Shown piece after piece: positions 10,950-22,057 of a stretch of 64,000 nt of DNA. This DNA comes from Pseudoneurospora amorphoporcata (lineage: Eukaryota > Ascomycota > Sordariomycetes > Sordariales > Sordariaceae): NCBI GenBank assembly GCA_033297205.1, contig MU859134.1, positions 1 through 64,000 on the forward strand, read 5' to 3'. Under the pieces are notes generated by a model, which saw nothing but the letters and a program-made list of their open reading frames with translations, did not search any database and had not been told where the DNA came from. Position 1 is the stretch's first letter. The number at the start of each line of letters is the position of its first letter. The position numbers were made by a program, and so were the translations under genes.

Positions 10950-13790
10950 GGAGGTGAAAGGGGCTGGGTTGGTTCTTACAATCAAAGTTATCTTAGTAGT
11001 CGTCTCGATATCGATGTCTAGATCGGCCCAAAGCTCAACGTACATTTTAGTAGGAATACCTAACAGCTGGCATACTCTATACTAGCGGAAAATATCCTAC
11101 TTAACCTTATTATACACCGTATAACGAAAAAGCTTATAATTATCGTCGACGCTCTAGAGCCGATCGATCCATTAAGCAATGGTAAAGGAAAACCAGCGTT
11201 CGTATAGCTCGTATAGATTATCCTCGTGGGTCGAACGCTTATCGAGCGAGAACTTGTAGTCTAGGTAGTTTAGCTACGAGCCGCCGTGGATTTGGTCAAC
11301 CTTAGCCTATATCTCCCGCTTGGCTACTTTAAAGTCAGCTCGCGAGCGAAGGTAGTTAGGTTTAGTTATAATAACTTCGGCTTAATATCCGGGCTTAGTT
11401 GAGTAGTCGATACGAATTTTAATATCCTTATTACCACGCTTAATAGCGAGGCTATAGTCGTAATTATAAATTAAGTTATAAACTCGAAGCTCGGAGATTC
11501 CTCTCTTCTCTAAATACTTACCCAGTTGGCGTAGTAGCTTATAATCGGTCGAAGGCGTTATAGCCACGGCAATTATATATTTTCCCAGCCCGCACCTACG
11601 TAGTATCTTTATAATAGTGCCCTCTACCTAACTGCGAAAAATCTTACTACAATTGTTAGATTCCAATTCGTCGGTATATACCGCCTTTACTATTTGACGA
11701 CGCTTATAAGGTAGGTTATCGCAATTGTAAAGCACCTAGTGCGATTCTTCATAAGCGTTAAGGGTTATTATACTATCCACTGGGCCTATAGGTTTTAGAT
11801 TGCGCCGGGCGTCAGTTAGCTCGGCCGTCCGCGTTCATTCTTCTTATAGGCGGGGTAGACAGGGGAATTGAATCCTTACCGGAAATAATGTACTAACTAA
11901 AAGCGTTTTTATTAGCGTCCTTATTAACATTCTAGGTCGTTTTCCCGTTGTCGATTTTAAAATTATAATAGTTATTATAATCGCTCATTGTATTTGGGTT
12001 ATATAAGGGTAAAAGATATTTAGGTACCGTATATAAACCACGCGTTAGCCTTATATATTAGAGAACGGGAACATTAAACCTAGGGCTACCACTTACTCTA
12101 GGGGGATAGGGAGATAATCCGTCCTCTATAATCGATTGTAATAAAAGGAATTTATTAGCTTATATATTATATAAGGTATTCGTAATAAAGTAACGAAGCG
12201 TGAGAAATATGCATAGGTCGGCAAAGGACAGGGAAGAACTTACAATATTAAAGTTATCGGCCGGACAGCATAGTTTCTCCTTAACTTAGCTAGCGTCTTG
12301 CTGCTATATATAGCTAAAGTTTATATTACCGTGTCCGAAAATATTCGTCTTTCTTTTCTTACAGCCCTTATTACTACAGACTTCTCGTGTTCTACCCTTA
12401 GTACGCTTCCGGCCGCCAAAGCTCTCGCCAATTTCCACATGGTTTACTAGGTAAGATTTGGTATTTTCGTAATCTTTGCTAAAATTGTTATTCTCTGGCG
12501 CCTAAAAACACCCTTATGTATTTCTTACTCTATTGTTATAATAATATACGATAGTAGAGTTTGTAATATAATTGGAAATAGCGTATAATATAAGCCTTCT
12601 GCCTATATAAAGTCGTAATAAAACTTAATTAGCTAGAGGTAGTATAGGCTTTACGGAAATGTTAATTAACCTTTAGAATAAAATCTTTTATATAGTTTCC
12701 CGCTGGATTTAAGCCTTTGCAACTCTACTTCTAAGTCGCTAACCTACTAATATAAATAGAAAGGTAATTCGGTATAGACGTTTTTTTCGATTAGCCCTGT
12801 TTTGTAGTAATATTTGGCTTGCTGTCTAAAATAATACGCTATAATTTCGCTATCCTCCGTAGTATACTCTTTACTCTTAGTAATTAGAAGCTCGTTGTCT
12901 TTATAGTCATTTTTATTATAGTAGCCGAACTAGGTGAGAAAGTCCTAGTTCGTTCCTAGAGCGGTTATTTTATCGTTGGTAGACTACCGGCACTTTTTGG
13001 GATCGGGTACTGTATTGAATGGATAGTAGAGTACTTTTTGGATTGTCCTTTTACTAGTGCTTTGTTTGCACTTTATTAGGACCCTAATAGCGATCGTGCT
13101 TAGCTTTATACACGTAGGTTTTTCGATACAATTTGTAAATTCGTAGTTGGACCTGCTCGACTGCTAGCTTTCATCTATACCGATTCCGTTTGTGTCTTTA
13201 AACGAGCCTTAGGAAACGATTGAGTATAGGGCACTGTGCTCGTTATTGTCTTAGTCAATAGCTTAAATGAATAGGCTCTTGAGGCCTTAATCGTTGGCGA
13301 ATTGGATTTTGGCTTAGAAAGATTCGGCGTCGTTAAAAGAGAGCCAGTCGGTTTAATTGTATAATAAATATTGAACTCCGGCCTTTTCGTCGTACGTTAG
13401 CGTTACCTAACTTTATTTTATTACGCCTATAATTTCGTCGTATGTTAGGATATTGCTAGCCTTACTATATAGTTTTAGGCTTCTAGCTAATTTAAATTTA
13501 CAATTTAAAGTCTGGCATTTAGGATCTTTTAGAGTATAGGTTCGGCCGTAGAAGCCCAAACCGAAGTTAACCTTATTAGTTAGCACCTTATTGCGCTAGA
13601 AGAGGTTGAGGGCATTTTAGATTTTAATTAGGTTAGTATACGCTATAATAATATTATTAATTGAATTTTCGGGAAAGTCCTAACTCCTATATATATTGTA
13701 TATTATAAAATTTAACCAATTAATCGAGTCTATAATATTCTCGAGGTCGAACTAGCGCATATACTAGTATAAGGTTGGGGCTATAAAGGA
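10950..13790 (-). pseudogene. Decayed large coding region, unidentified
   Basis: Several minus-strand stretches still read like protein, interrupted mainly by TAG and TAA stops. Examples are 11,382-11,567 (open for 61 codons, with DYKLLRQLGKYLEKRGI), about 11,640-11,860 (with NCDNLPYKRRQIVKAVYTDE) and about 12,740-12,960 (with EDSEIIAYYFRQQAKYYYKTG). A Cys- and Lys-rich patch, TREVCSNKGCKKRK, lies near 12,350-12,410. The total span of about 2.8 kb would suit a large transposon protein or duplicated gene. I do not recognise a reverse transcriptase, integrase or known transposase core in it. Confidence 0.4.
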
Positions 13791-13800
13791 AATACTCTTA

Positions 13801-14039
13801 TCACGGGGCGAGAGAGCACCGTATGGGGTAGGATGGGATATGCGTTGTTGCATGAGGAGAGGAAGGGAGAAGTGTGCGGAGGTCTGGCTATATGAGCGAG
13901 AGCCCCAAGGCTAGACCGTGCGCGCGCACGTGAGGCTGCACGTGACGATGACATGTGCGAGGCCAGAGCTCTGGGCTCTGGTTAGCACAGCACATGTGCG
14001 GTCAGTGCAGCACAGCACATCACAGGTCTAACCCTATGA
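13801..14039. mobile_element. TA-flanked MITE, intact copy A
   Basis: This 239-bp GC-rich unit begins TCACGGGGC and ends ACCCTATGA, with a TA dinucleotide on each side (13,799-13,800 and 14,040-14,041). The unit shares its ends and interior with 17,940-18,156. TA duplication and short terminal inverted repeats fit a non-autonomous Tc1/mariner or pogo-type element; that class is an inference because no transposase is present. Confidence 0.7.
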
Positions 14040-14140
14040 TAACTCTAGTATTTACCAGTTTGGGTTTCTTAAGTATCGAACGCCTCTCGAAGCTCCTTTA
14101 ATAAAAGTATAAAATTAGTAACGTTTTCCTCCTTGCCCCC

Positions 14141-14219
14141 TATTATAGTACAAAGGTATAAGGTAGGTAAGAATAAATGTAATTGTACGAAGGAGTAAGA
14201 AGGAAAAGTTTAAAGGTAT
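14141..14219. repeat. 79-bp direct repeat, left end of gypsy element 1
   Basis: The 79 bp are nearly identical to 21,046-21,124, differing at a handful of C/T or G/A positions. The two copies bracket a minus-strand gag-pol remnant, so they may be its terminal repeats or what remains of them. A family-1 LTR has inserted directly at the right edge of this copy. No target duplication could be recognised outside the pair. Confidence 0.55.
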
Positions 14220-14783
14220 TGTTATACGGACATTGCCTACAGTTTAAGGGTTAGGATTATAAGACTCAATAGAGCCTCAACGCTTAGTATTAGCCTCGAG
14301 ATACTTAATAGCCTCCAGCTACAATACCTACCTCGGCCGGATCCTCGGCCGGACCCTCGGCCGGACCCGCGGCCAAACTTACAGCCGGACCCTCGGCCGG
14401 ACCTACGGCTAAACCCGCGGCCAGACCCTCGGCTGGACCCACGGCCGGGCCCTCGGCTACAATTATCCTAGAAGCAACCCTAGCCAACTAAGTAAGAAGT
14501 AGGGCGCCCAGATAAAGGACAGCGTTATAAGGAAGATAAAGAATAGATAAAAGCATTTAGGAAGATCCACACGTATGTAGACTACTAGGTAGATATCTTA
14601 AAGCCTCAGGCGATAAAGCTTAATACGTACCTTAAGTACGTACCGATTCCCTTTAGTATAAGAAGGTTTTAAAGCCCAACCTTCTCCTAGAGGTTAAGAA
14701 GATCAATAAGGCCTTCGAGACTAAAGTAGTTTATTAAGTAAATTAAACTAGTATTCCAAGCCTAAATTACTATCTTTATTACA
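14220..14783 (-). mobile_element. Solo LTR, family 1, RIP-mutated copy
   Basis: It starts TGTTATACGGAC and ends CTTTATTACA, mutated forms of the family-1 ends, and carries the GC-rich tandem array at about 14,335-14,458. The expected 5-bp duplication (GGTAT) is not clean; GGTAA occurs three bases beyond the right end. Confidence 0.7.
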
Positions 14784-15188
14784 TAGGGTAATATAATTAA
14801 TTAAAATATTTTTCTATAGCGCGAACGGTACCGCTAGCGGTTTAAAGAGCCTATGCGGCGCCTACCTCGATAGTTTCGTTTTTGCGTATATTAAGTAGTT
14901 CTTGTAGTAGATTCTTACTACGTTGTATATTCCTAGCTAAAAGAAAAATTGAAGGAGAAGACTATAAGTCTTTTCCCTTCCCGAGTGCCTTACTCCTAGG
15001 GCGTCGTAAGCGTAGCAGATCAATTGGTAATAAACATTAATATCGCTAAGGTTAAGAAGTATAGAGCTACAATAGTAGATCCGTCCCTAAATAACGTAGC
15101 ACTCCGCGAATGAGAGCTTTTTAAAACTCTCCTTAACTTCCTTCGACCACGCCCTCCTTGCCGGGTCTGTCAAACAAGCTTGCGCGTC

Positions 15189-16513
15189 TTAGAGAAGGGT
15201 TGATTTCTCGTAGCACTCAGCTACGAAGTTGTTAACCAACGTGTCATTCATAGCCTCCAAATTGTAAATATACTCGGTGCCAATAAAGACTTCTTCTCTC
15301 TCGTCCTCTAGGACGTAAGCGCCGTTGACGAAGACGTCCTTATCTAACAAAACCTTATTTCTTACTAGAAGCCTCTCGTTATCTTTATTCTTTAGAATAT
15401 CCTCTAGTTTACGGCTCAACGCATCTAAGCGGACCTACAACGAGCTCGGTCAATATTAAATAGTAAAGTTAAAACGAGAAAGAAATTATAACCATCTTAT
15501 ATGCCTCGGCGTTAGCTACTGTGACAAGGGCAGTATTCTGGGCTTGGAACAGTAGTTCAATTCAGCTGATAAACTACTTTAGTCTCGAAGGCCTTGTTCA
15601 TCCCTCTCGACCTCCATGAGAAGGCCGGGCTTCAAGGCCTTCTTATGCCAAAAGGAATCGGTACGTACTTGAGGTACGTATCGAGTCTTGTCACCTGAGG
15701 CTTCAAGGCATTTGTCTAGCAGTCTGTGTACATGTGGATCTTTCGGAATGCCTTCATCTATTCCCTATCTTCCATCTAGCGCCGTCCTTCATCCGGGCAC
15801 CCTGCTCCTTGCTTGGTTGGCTATGGTTGTTCCTAGGATGACTAGGATTGTCTTGTGGTGATCTTTCAGTGTCTTCGGCACTTCCGAGGTGGGTATTGCG
15901 GCCGGAGGCCTCCGGACACCTCTGAGGAGGCCTCCGGCCATCTCGAGGCTGATGCCAAGCGTCGAGGGTGAATATGGCGTAGTTGCCTGAGGTATTCAGC
16001 CGTGTAGCAAGGCTTGGGTCCAAGCCGTGCGGCTCCTTAGGAGCCTGGTGAGGCTTTGGGTCGGATGTCCATGTGACAGCTACTTACTAACCGTAAACGA
16101 TTTTAAGCCTTTATAGTCAGTAAGGACTTTAAACGGCTTTTGTGCCCCTTTTAATTCTAGCCTCCATTCTTCCAATACCTTAATAATAGCAAGGAACTCC
16201 TTATTGTAGATATTATAATTACACGCCGCTAATAAGTGCCGCTGAATAAAGTAGGCTACTAGTTGTAACGCCCTGTCATCGTCGTATTAAGAGAGCGCCC
16301 CTCCGCAAGCCTAATTTAAAGTATTTATTTCGACGACTATCTACTTAGACCAATCGTAAATGCGCCATACTAGCCCGCTCGTAAAAGCCTTCTTTAACGT
16401 TTCAAATAACCGCTAGTATTAATCCTTTTATTTCTATTCCCCTACGTTCTTCTTCGTTAGTTCGTATAAGGGCCCTACTAGAATGGAAAAATATTTAATG
16501 AACCGCTAATAGA
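15189..16513 (-). pseudogene. RNase H domain of gypsy element 1, split by LTR
   Basis: Upstream of the insertion the minus strand reads AYFIQRHLLAACNYNIYNKE and continues through an EEWRLELKG and LTDYKGLKSF type region, the usual gypsy RNase H landmarks. The LTR at 15,520-16,078 then interrupts it. Beyond the LTR the same frame resumes with a W..FLSRFNFTI segment and a DALSRKLEDI motif, the usual end of the domain. Stops between these segments are TAG or TAA. The open part at 15,189-15,419 is the spacer that follows RNase H. Confidence 0.65.
15520..16078 (+). mobile_element. Solo LTR, family 1, clean young copy
   Basis: This 559-bp unit begins TGTGACAAGGGC and ends CCATGTGACA, with perfect GCTAC duplications at 15,515-15,519 and 16,079-16,083. 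It is balanced in base composition while its host element is heavily mutated. It lacks the 12-bp tandem array and instead carries GGCCGGAGGCCTCCGG-type palindromic sequence. Because it splits an already decayed RNase H frame, it is a late insertion followed by LTR-LTR recombination. Confidence 0.85.
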
Positions 16514-17170
16514 AGTTGGTAAACCCTAAGAATCGCTACAGTGCCCTCTTAGTATTTGGAGTCTCTTAGGAAGTAACAGCCGCTACCTTTTCCGGATCCA
16601 TCTCGATGCCTCCTGGGGTGATAATTAGCCTTAGGTATTTTATACGCTTAGTATAGAATTCGTACTTATCGATGTCGATCTATAGCCTTATATCGATCAT
16701 TCGTCATAGCACCTCGCTAACGTGCCCAACGTGCTCCTTCTCGTTCTCTAAATAGACGAGGATGTTATTGAGGTAAGCGGTAGCGTATATGTCGAGGATA
16801 TTATGCAAGATATTATTAATATAGTTCTAGAACGTCCTTGGCGCTTTTTGTAGTCCGAAAGGACATACTAACGATTCGAAAAGCCTAAAACGGGTAATAA
16901 ACGTAATAAACCACTCGTAGCCCTCCTTCACCCGTATCCTATTAAATACGGAAATAACGTTAAACTTAGTAAAAATCTTCGCTTTGCAAATGGCGTTTAG
17001 GGTTTCTTTAATCAATAGCAGCGGGTACCGTATTTTAAGAGTCACGTTATTAACGCCTCAATAGTCTATACAAATACGAACCCTACCGCCTAATTTTTTT
17101 ACCAACAAGATGGGCGCGGCGGACGCGGACTGGGAAGGCTAGATGAATTTCTTCTCGAGGTTCTCGTCGA
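16480..17170 (-). pseudogene. Reverse transcriptase of gypsy element 1, dead
   Basis: The minus strand reads ILLVKKLGGRVRICIDY, GVNNVTLKIRYPLLLI, KIFTKFNVISVFNRIR and RFRLFESLVCPFGLQ in the order typical of a gypsy reverse transcriptase; 16,827-17,045 is open for 72 codons. The catalytic YLDD box, near 16,745-16,780, reads YLNN, so both metal-binding aspartates are lost by G-to-A changes. The enzyme cannot be active. Confidence 0.8.
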
Positions 17171-17369
17171 TCCATTTTTTAAGGACAGTAGCCTCGATAG
17201 GTAATATTAATCGAGGCCTAGCGTATAGTAGTTGCTCTCCTATCTTAAGTTCGATCTTATAATCATATAACTGATGAGGGGGAAGTTTGTCAACTAGCGC
17301 GGGTAGAAAGGCGTCGATATATAATTAATAATAGTCTATTAACATCCTACTAATCTCCTCCTAAGTCTT

Positions 17370-17651
17370 CTATAGCCTATCCGCCTTGTCGAGGAACTTT
17401 TGCGCGTCCTCCTCTATAACTTTAGCGAGATTAACACGGCGAATCGTTTCCTCGTAGAGCGGCGCATTCTTAACCAAGTCTCCTATTAGCGCGATAGACC
17501 TTATAATGGTTGCCGCCTCCCTCTCCGCCTTAGATCCGTGCTTACCCACTATATTATTAATAAAATTATAGAGAAACGGTAGAAAAGCCTTCTTATACTT
17601 CTCTCCCCTCCCTTTGATAATGTCCTCTACTATATTATAATTAAAGTTCAT
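17370..17651 (-). pseudogene. Open remnant between protease and RT of gypsy element 1
   Basis: A 93-codon open stretch rich in Lys, Arg and Glu lies just upstream of the reverse transcriptase in the direction of translation. It is charged and helical in appearance, with RGEKYKKAFLPFLYNFINN as an example. It is likely part of the same polyprotein and has no function of its own. Confidence 0.4.
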
Positions 17652-17939
17652 CTCCTAGATTTCTAAGAGGCCGGCGAGCCTCTCCAGCTGGGCGTAACTC
17701 GTTACGTACAGTTGGAGTTGTTATTTTTCGCAAATGAAGTTGAAAGTAGCGGCGTTAAGTACTCGAATATTAGCGGTATTAATTACGTTATAAATTGGCG
17801 TACTTATTCGCGTTAGCGTTCGGTACGTCCCTACTAATACGCGCCTCCCGCTCACCTTAATATATAGTTCGTATTGTACGTCCCTCTTAGTTTTCACAAG
17901 CACTGCCGCAATCCTTGTAAGACCTTAGACCTTCGCCTA

Positions 17940-18156
17940 TCACGGGGTGAGGCACTGTTGGGGTTGGGGTAAGATCTGTGTTGTTGTGCGAGGGGAGAGG
18001 AAGAGGATGTGCGTGGGGGCACTGGCTATATGGAGGCGAGAGCCCTGAAGCCAGGCCGTGCACGCACGTGACTCTGCACGTGACTGTGCCATGGTAAGCA
18101 TAGCACATCTGAAGGCAGTGCAGGGATGACAGTGCATCACAGGTCTAATCCTGTGA
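17940..18156. mobile_element. TA-flanked MITE, intact copy B
   Basis: The 217-bp unit begins TCACGGGGTGAGG and ends AATCCTGTGA, with TA on both sides (17,938-17,939 and 18,157-18,158). The terminal inverted repeat is about nine bases. It is GC-rich and clean inside mutated pol sequence, so it is a later insertion. It shares its ends and several internal blocks with 13,801-14,039. Confidence 0.72.
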
Positions 18157-18759
18157 TATCGCCCCCGCACGCTGCGCGATGAGAGCCTTAAGCGGAGCTG
18201 ATAGCGATGCCTTTTCGGGAGTCGGGGTAGTCCGTTCCTCGTCCTCTTTATCCTTAGAAGCGGAAGCTGCTAAAGTCCGTTGCCCGAGTCCCCTATTCTT
18301 AGACTAGGGAGACCTAATAAGCTCGTTCTCAATCTTCTCGCCTGGAGCCTCCTCTTTTCGAAGATAGCCCCTAGGAATAGTATTAATAGTTGTATCCTTT
18401 TCGTAAGGCGAAAAGGGGGACGGAGGTACCTTCTTATAGGCGCGGGCTATTGTAATAGAAATAGGGCTGGAGAGCGCCCGCGGTGCTTCCGTTTAGTTAT
18501 TAGAGAGCCCCGTTAGTAAATAGCGGTCTTTACAACCCGGATGGTTAAACCGTACACCGCCCTTCTTATAGTCGATATACGGTTTGTAATGTTTTATCTA
18601 AGGAAAGCCTAGGATAATTAGGTATTTATTAAAGAGATCGTAGATTAAAAAAGTAAGTACCTTCTCGTAATAATTTATCCGTAGTCTCCCTTTTACCCCT
18701 TCGTTAATAATACCTTTAACGTTTCCGTCCGCGAGTATTAGCTTCTTAGGTTAAAGTAG

Positions 18760-18880
18760 CTGAAAACGAGGAAAATTATATTTCTTAACGAAGGCCCAGT
18801 TAATAAAGGCAAACGCGGAGTATCCGCTATTAATTAGAGAAATATAATGGTCTTTGCGCGTGCCGGTGATTATATACGTG
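18760..18880 (-). pseudogene. Aspartic protease of gypsy element 1, dead
   Basis: The minus strand reads HYISLINSGYSAFAFINWAF. The retroviral-type protease motif D(S/T)G reads NSG here, so the catalytic aspartate is replaced by asparagine, the product of one G-to-A change. Confidence 0.65.
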
Positions 18881-18919
18881 GATAATAGGATTGAATTTGG
18901 AACAATACTATTTAGTGAT

Positions 18920-20110
18920 TAAATTCGTACTTCCTCCTACTTAATTAACGGATCCTACCTTCTTTATAAAGTAACTACTTAGTTGGGCCTTTATATGCGA
19001 CTAGGTATAGAGGCTAGGCGTTTCCCGGCTCGTTGTAATATTCTCCTTCTATAGCTGGCTCGTCTGCGGTGGCAGCGTTATTGGCGTTTGTAGCTTGGGC
19101 CTCCGTTGTTTAACCGGCATCCCCGTTGCCCCTGTTGCCCCCGTTGCTTCGTCCTCCCCTGCCTTTATTCTTCTTTTTATTTTTACTAGTCGTTTTATTA
19201 TTAGCGCGAGGTTTGCCGCCCTAGTTGATCGATCCTAAGTAGTTGCGAGCGATGTGTCTTTGCTAACCGTAGCGGTAGTAGAGGTCTTTCTTCTTACGCT
19301 CTTCGAATACTTCGGGGTAGAGTATAGTTAATAAGTTCATTACGTCGAAATGTATTTAGTTACTTTCTTAGCTTACCGGCTTATCTCCGGCGTTGCTACT
19401 GGTAGGAGCGGACGCGCTACTACCGCTATTCTTGCTAGAGGATCCGGATTCCCTAGGAAGGCCAGCGACGGCTCTATCGCGGTAGTCGGCGTCTTCTAGC
19501 TTCTGGTTGACCTTCCTCACTAGCTTTAGCTAGTCCGTATAATTATTATCCTCGGGGAAGTCCCACGCGACGAGAGCGCCTCGAAGCCTCTTATTAAGCT
19601 TGTTGCGGAGGTGGTGGACCTTTATAGTATTATTAAGACCGCACTTGTCTATAAGTTTGGTGAGCTCGATTTTAAAACGTAGGAAAGGTATATTACCCTA
19701 ATAGAAATCGATAAGACGTTTGTTAGTATTTAATTTAATATCTACGTTATTATAGCGGTCTACTAGATGTTGGAGGAAAGCCTCGCCTATCTCCTACGGC
19801 CACTTCTTAAGTTAGGTAGGAAACTCCTTAATCTTTCCTAAGCTCTCGTCTAAAGCCGAACGTAGGTTAGGTCCTAGACGAAATATCGCCCGCACGATCT
19901 TAACCCGTTCGTTGGAAAAGTAGGCTATATTAAACTCTTAAGCGGTTATAATTTGGTTCCGCTAAGAGCGGAAAGTATTGTAGTACTTAGAATTATCTTT
20001 ATTTTTCCTAGTAAAGGTAGGAAGATCTTCGATAATCCGCTTTAGTAGACGAACGGTAGGAGTAGCTACTATACCTTTGGTTGGAGCCTCCTCGTTAGTG
20101 CCCGACGTCG
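18920..20110 (-). pseudogene. Gag of gypsy element 1, decayed
   Basis: The region lies upstream of the protease in the direction of translation. At about 19,230-19,290 it keeps a zinc-knuckle outline in which the cysteines read as tyrosines (DLYYRYG..RHIARNYLG), which is TGY to TAY by G-to-A change. A Gly/Asn/Lys-rich stretch follows, as is common next to Gag knuckles. Stops are frequent. Confidence 0.6.
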
Positions 20111-20542
20111 TCGCCGGGGTAGTTAGCGGAGCCTTAAAAGAAAATATAATTGTAATTTGTTATTATAAGTTTGTAATAGTCTGCCGTACTTCCTCCCGCT
20201 CGTTGCTTCGCTCTGTTGCAATAGTATTGTAGTTTGCAATTACTATTGTAAGGATCCTACCTAGTAGTTCGATAATAGAATAGAATCCTTCGTAGTGGGC
20301 AATTGTTTTAGCGAACGCTTAATGTTCCCGAAGGATGTATTGCGGTCGAGTATTTTAAGCAAGGCCGTTTAGGAAGTCCCGGATCCCGTGAGTAATATCG
20401 CTAAATTCTAAGAGGGCTGCTTGAGAGACTTCAGTATCCGTAATTAGGTCTTTAGTAAGGACGTCGAAAAGCTATCCGAGGTCGAAAGGGTCGTAAGGGG
20501 GCGAGGGTACTACGTAGTTAGGTAGCGAAATATCGTCGTTGT

Positions 20543-20862
20543 AATTATTAGTAGAGTAGTAGTCGTAATTACTATTATTTGCCGCGTAGTTGGGCTATAA
20601 TATAGGGATTATACAAATAACTACCGCGATATAATAGCGCAATCGTAACTACTAGTAGAGTAGTAATTGTAATTACTATCGTTTGCCGCGTAATTAGGCT
20701 ATAATATAAGGATTATATAAATAATTACCGCGATACGATAGCGTAGTCGTAACTATTAGTAGAGCAGTAATTATAATTATTATCGTCTACCGCGTAGTTG
20801 GGCTGTAACATAGGGATTACATAAATAACTACCGCGATATAATAGTATAGTTATAATAATTA
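20543..20862. repeat. 104-bp tandem repeat, three copies
   Basis: The GTAGAG landmark recurs at 20,551, 20,655 and 20,759, exactly 104 bp apart, and the whole unit is repeated with scattered C/T and G/A differences. It lies between the right terminal repeat and the Gag region of gypsy element 1, where a 5' leader would be. Confidence 0.75.
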
Positions 20863-21045
20863 GACCGCCGCTTTTAGGGTCTAACTTTAGGGAGTCTGCA
20901 ACTTAACGAGGCGACTTTATACACCGGTGTCCGCGACTCATAAGGTAATCCCGGCGTAACGGTATAGACTGCGCGGCTCCCGCCGTATAACTCCAAGGGT
21001 CGAAAAGATATACGTAAAACGCGATAGTTTAAAGGTGTAATTAAT

Positions 21046-21124
21046 TATTATAATATAAAGGCATAAGGTAGGTAAGAATAAACGTAATTGTACGAAGGAG
21101 TAAGAGGGAAAAGTCTAAAAGTAT
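21046..21124. repeat. 79-bp direct repeat, right end of gypsy element 1
   Basis: This is the partner of 14,141-14,219. It is the promoter-side end of the minus-strand element if these are its terminal repeats. Confidence 0.55.
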
Positions 21125-21436
21125 AATCTCTAATTAGCCTTTGTAGACTAGCTAGGGAGCTAGCTTATAGTAGTCTTATAAGCGCTATAGAGCTAGTACA
21201 ATTTATATAATACGATAAAGCTATTACGACGCCCGCAATAGCCTTATACAATAGTTTAAATTATAAGCTAATCCCTAGCTCTAATAGATACCTTCGTATA
21301 CTCTAAACCGTTACAAGGCTAACTTTATAATAGGCTAACTATACCCTTTTTAACACCTTATTATTATTAGGAGAGAAGGGTCGTAATAGTAAGTTCGTTA
21401 CTTTTATATCGGAGGACCTAACGGTTATAGCGGTAG

Positions 21437-21626
21437 TGTCATGGCTCAGCTGCATGCTTATTGACATATCTAATCTGTGCCCTCTGATTGGCTACATCTC
21501 TATATATAACCGTGCCCACCCTTCGAGGTTGCACTTCTTCCTCTTTCTTCTTTTTCTCATCTTTAGTTATTTATTAACAACGTCAGATTATTTGTATCCC
21601 ACCCTTCGAGATCTACGTGCGTGACA
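21437..21626. mobile_element. Solo LTR, family 3, clean copy
   Basis: This 190-bp unit begins TGTCATGGCTCAGC, ends GTGCGTGACA and is flanked by perfect GGTAG duplications (21,432-21,436 and 21,627-21,631). It holds a TATATATAA box near 21,501-21,509, which would suit an LTR promoter on the plus strand. Composition is balanced, unlike its surroundings, so it is a young insertion. Confidence 0.78.
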
Positions 21627-21836
21627 GGTAGATAAGAGGTTATCAATAAAAATAGCGGAAGTGTAGAAGAATTAGGCGTTAATAGACGGAATGCCCTCGA
21701 GCCTATTAGTAGGTTTGGGTTCGTTAATAGGCGCTAATCAGTAGGAGGAGCCGAAGGTATAATAGGTTTTGGCAGTGCTGGATATAGTTTGATTGCCTTT
21801 AAACTCGAGAGTAATACGACGAGGAAGCGTAATAAT

Positions 21837-22057
21837 TGTTACGAACGACGTAGTTACGAGAGATAAGCTAAATACGTTAATTCTAAGTCTATAGTAGAAT
21901 TATAAAATGAAGAAGAAAAGAGGGAAACGTATAAAGGTGCGCTACGAGTCGAGGGTTTTAACTTAAGGCTCTAGTGCCCTATACGCGGTACGATTTTACG
22001 TACTTTAACGATGCCCTATCGGTCCGTATACTAAATCTATCCGCTAATGCTATAATA
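21837..22057 (-). repeat. 3' LTR of chromovirus (left copy)
   Basis: The 221-bp left LTR matches 29,539-29,759 throughout, with the differences being transitions. On the minus strand a polypurine tract, GGGGGGAGTAA, lies directly upstream of it (about 22,058-22,068), marking it as the 3' LTR. The outside flank 21,832-21,836 is ATAAT. Confidence 0.88.

Larger units (their letters stand above)
14141..21124 (-). mobile_element. Ty3/gypsy element 1, RIP-inactivated
   Basis: The minus strand carries, in 5'-to-3' order, a Gag zinc knuckle (about 19,230-19,290), an aspartic protease (about 18,760-18,880), reverse transcriptase (about 16,480-17,170), RNase H (about 15,190-16,480, interrupted) and only a short, unrecognisable stretch where integrase should be. 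That order (protease, reverse transcriptase, RNase H) is the Ty3/gypsy type. The region is interrupted by two family-1 LTRs (14,220 and 15,520) and one MITE (17,940). Both boundaries rest on the 79-bp direct repeats and are tentative. Confidence 0.65.

Noticed and set aside
14305..14487. Repetitive Gly/Pro/Ala protein encoded by the GC-rich array
   Set aside because: It is the 12-bp tandem array inside a family-1 LTR; the repeat period forces open frames on both strands.
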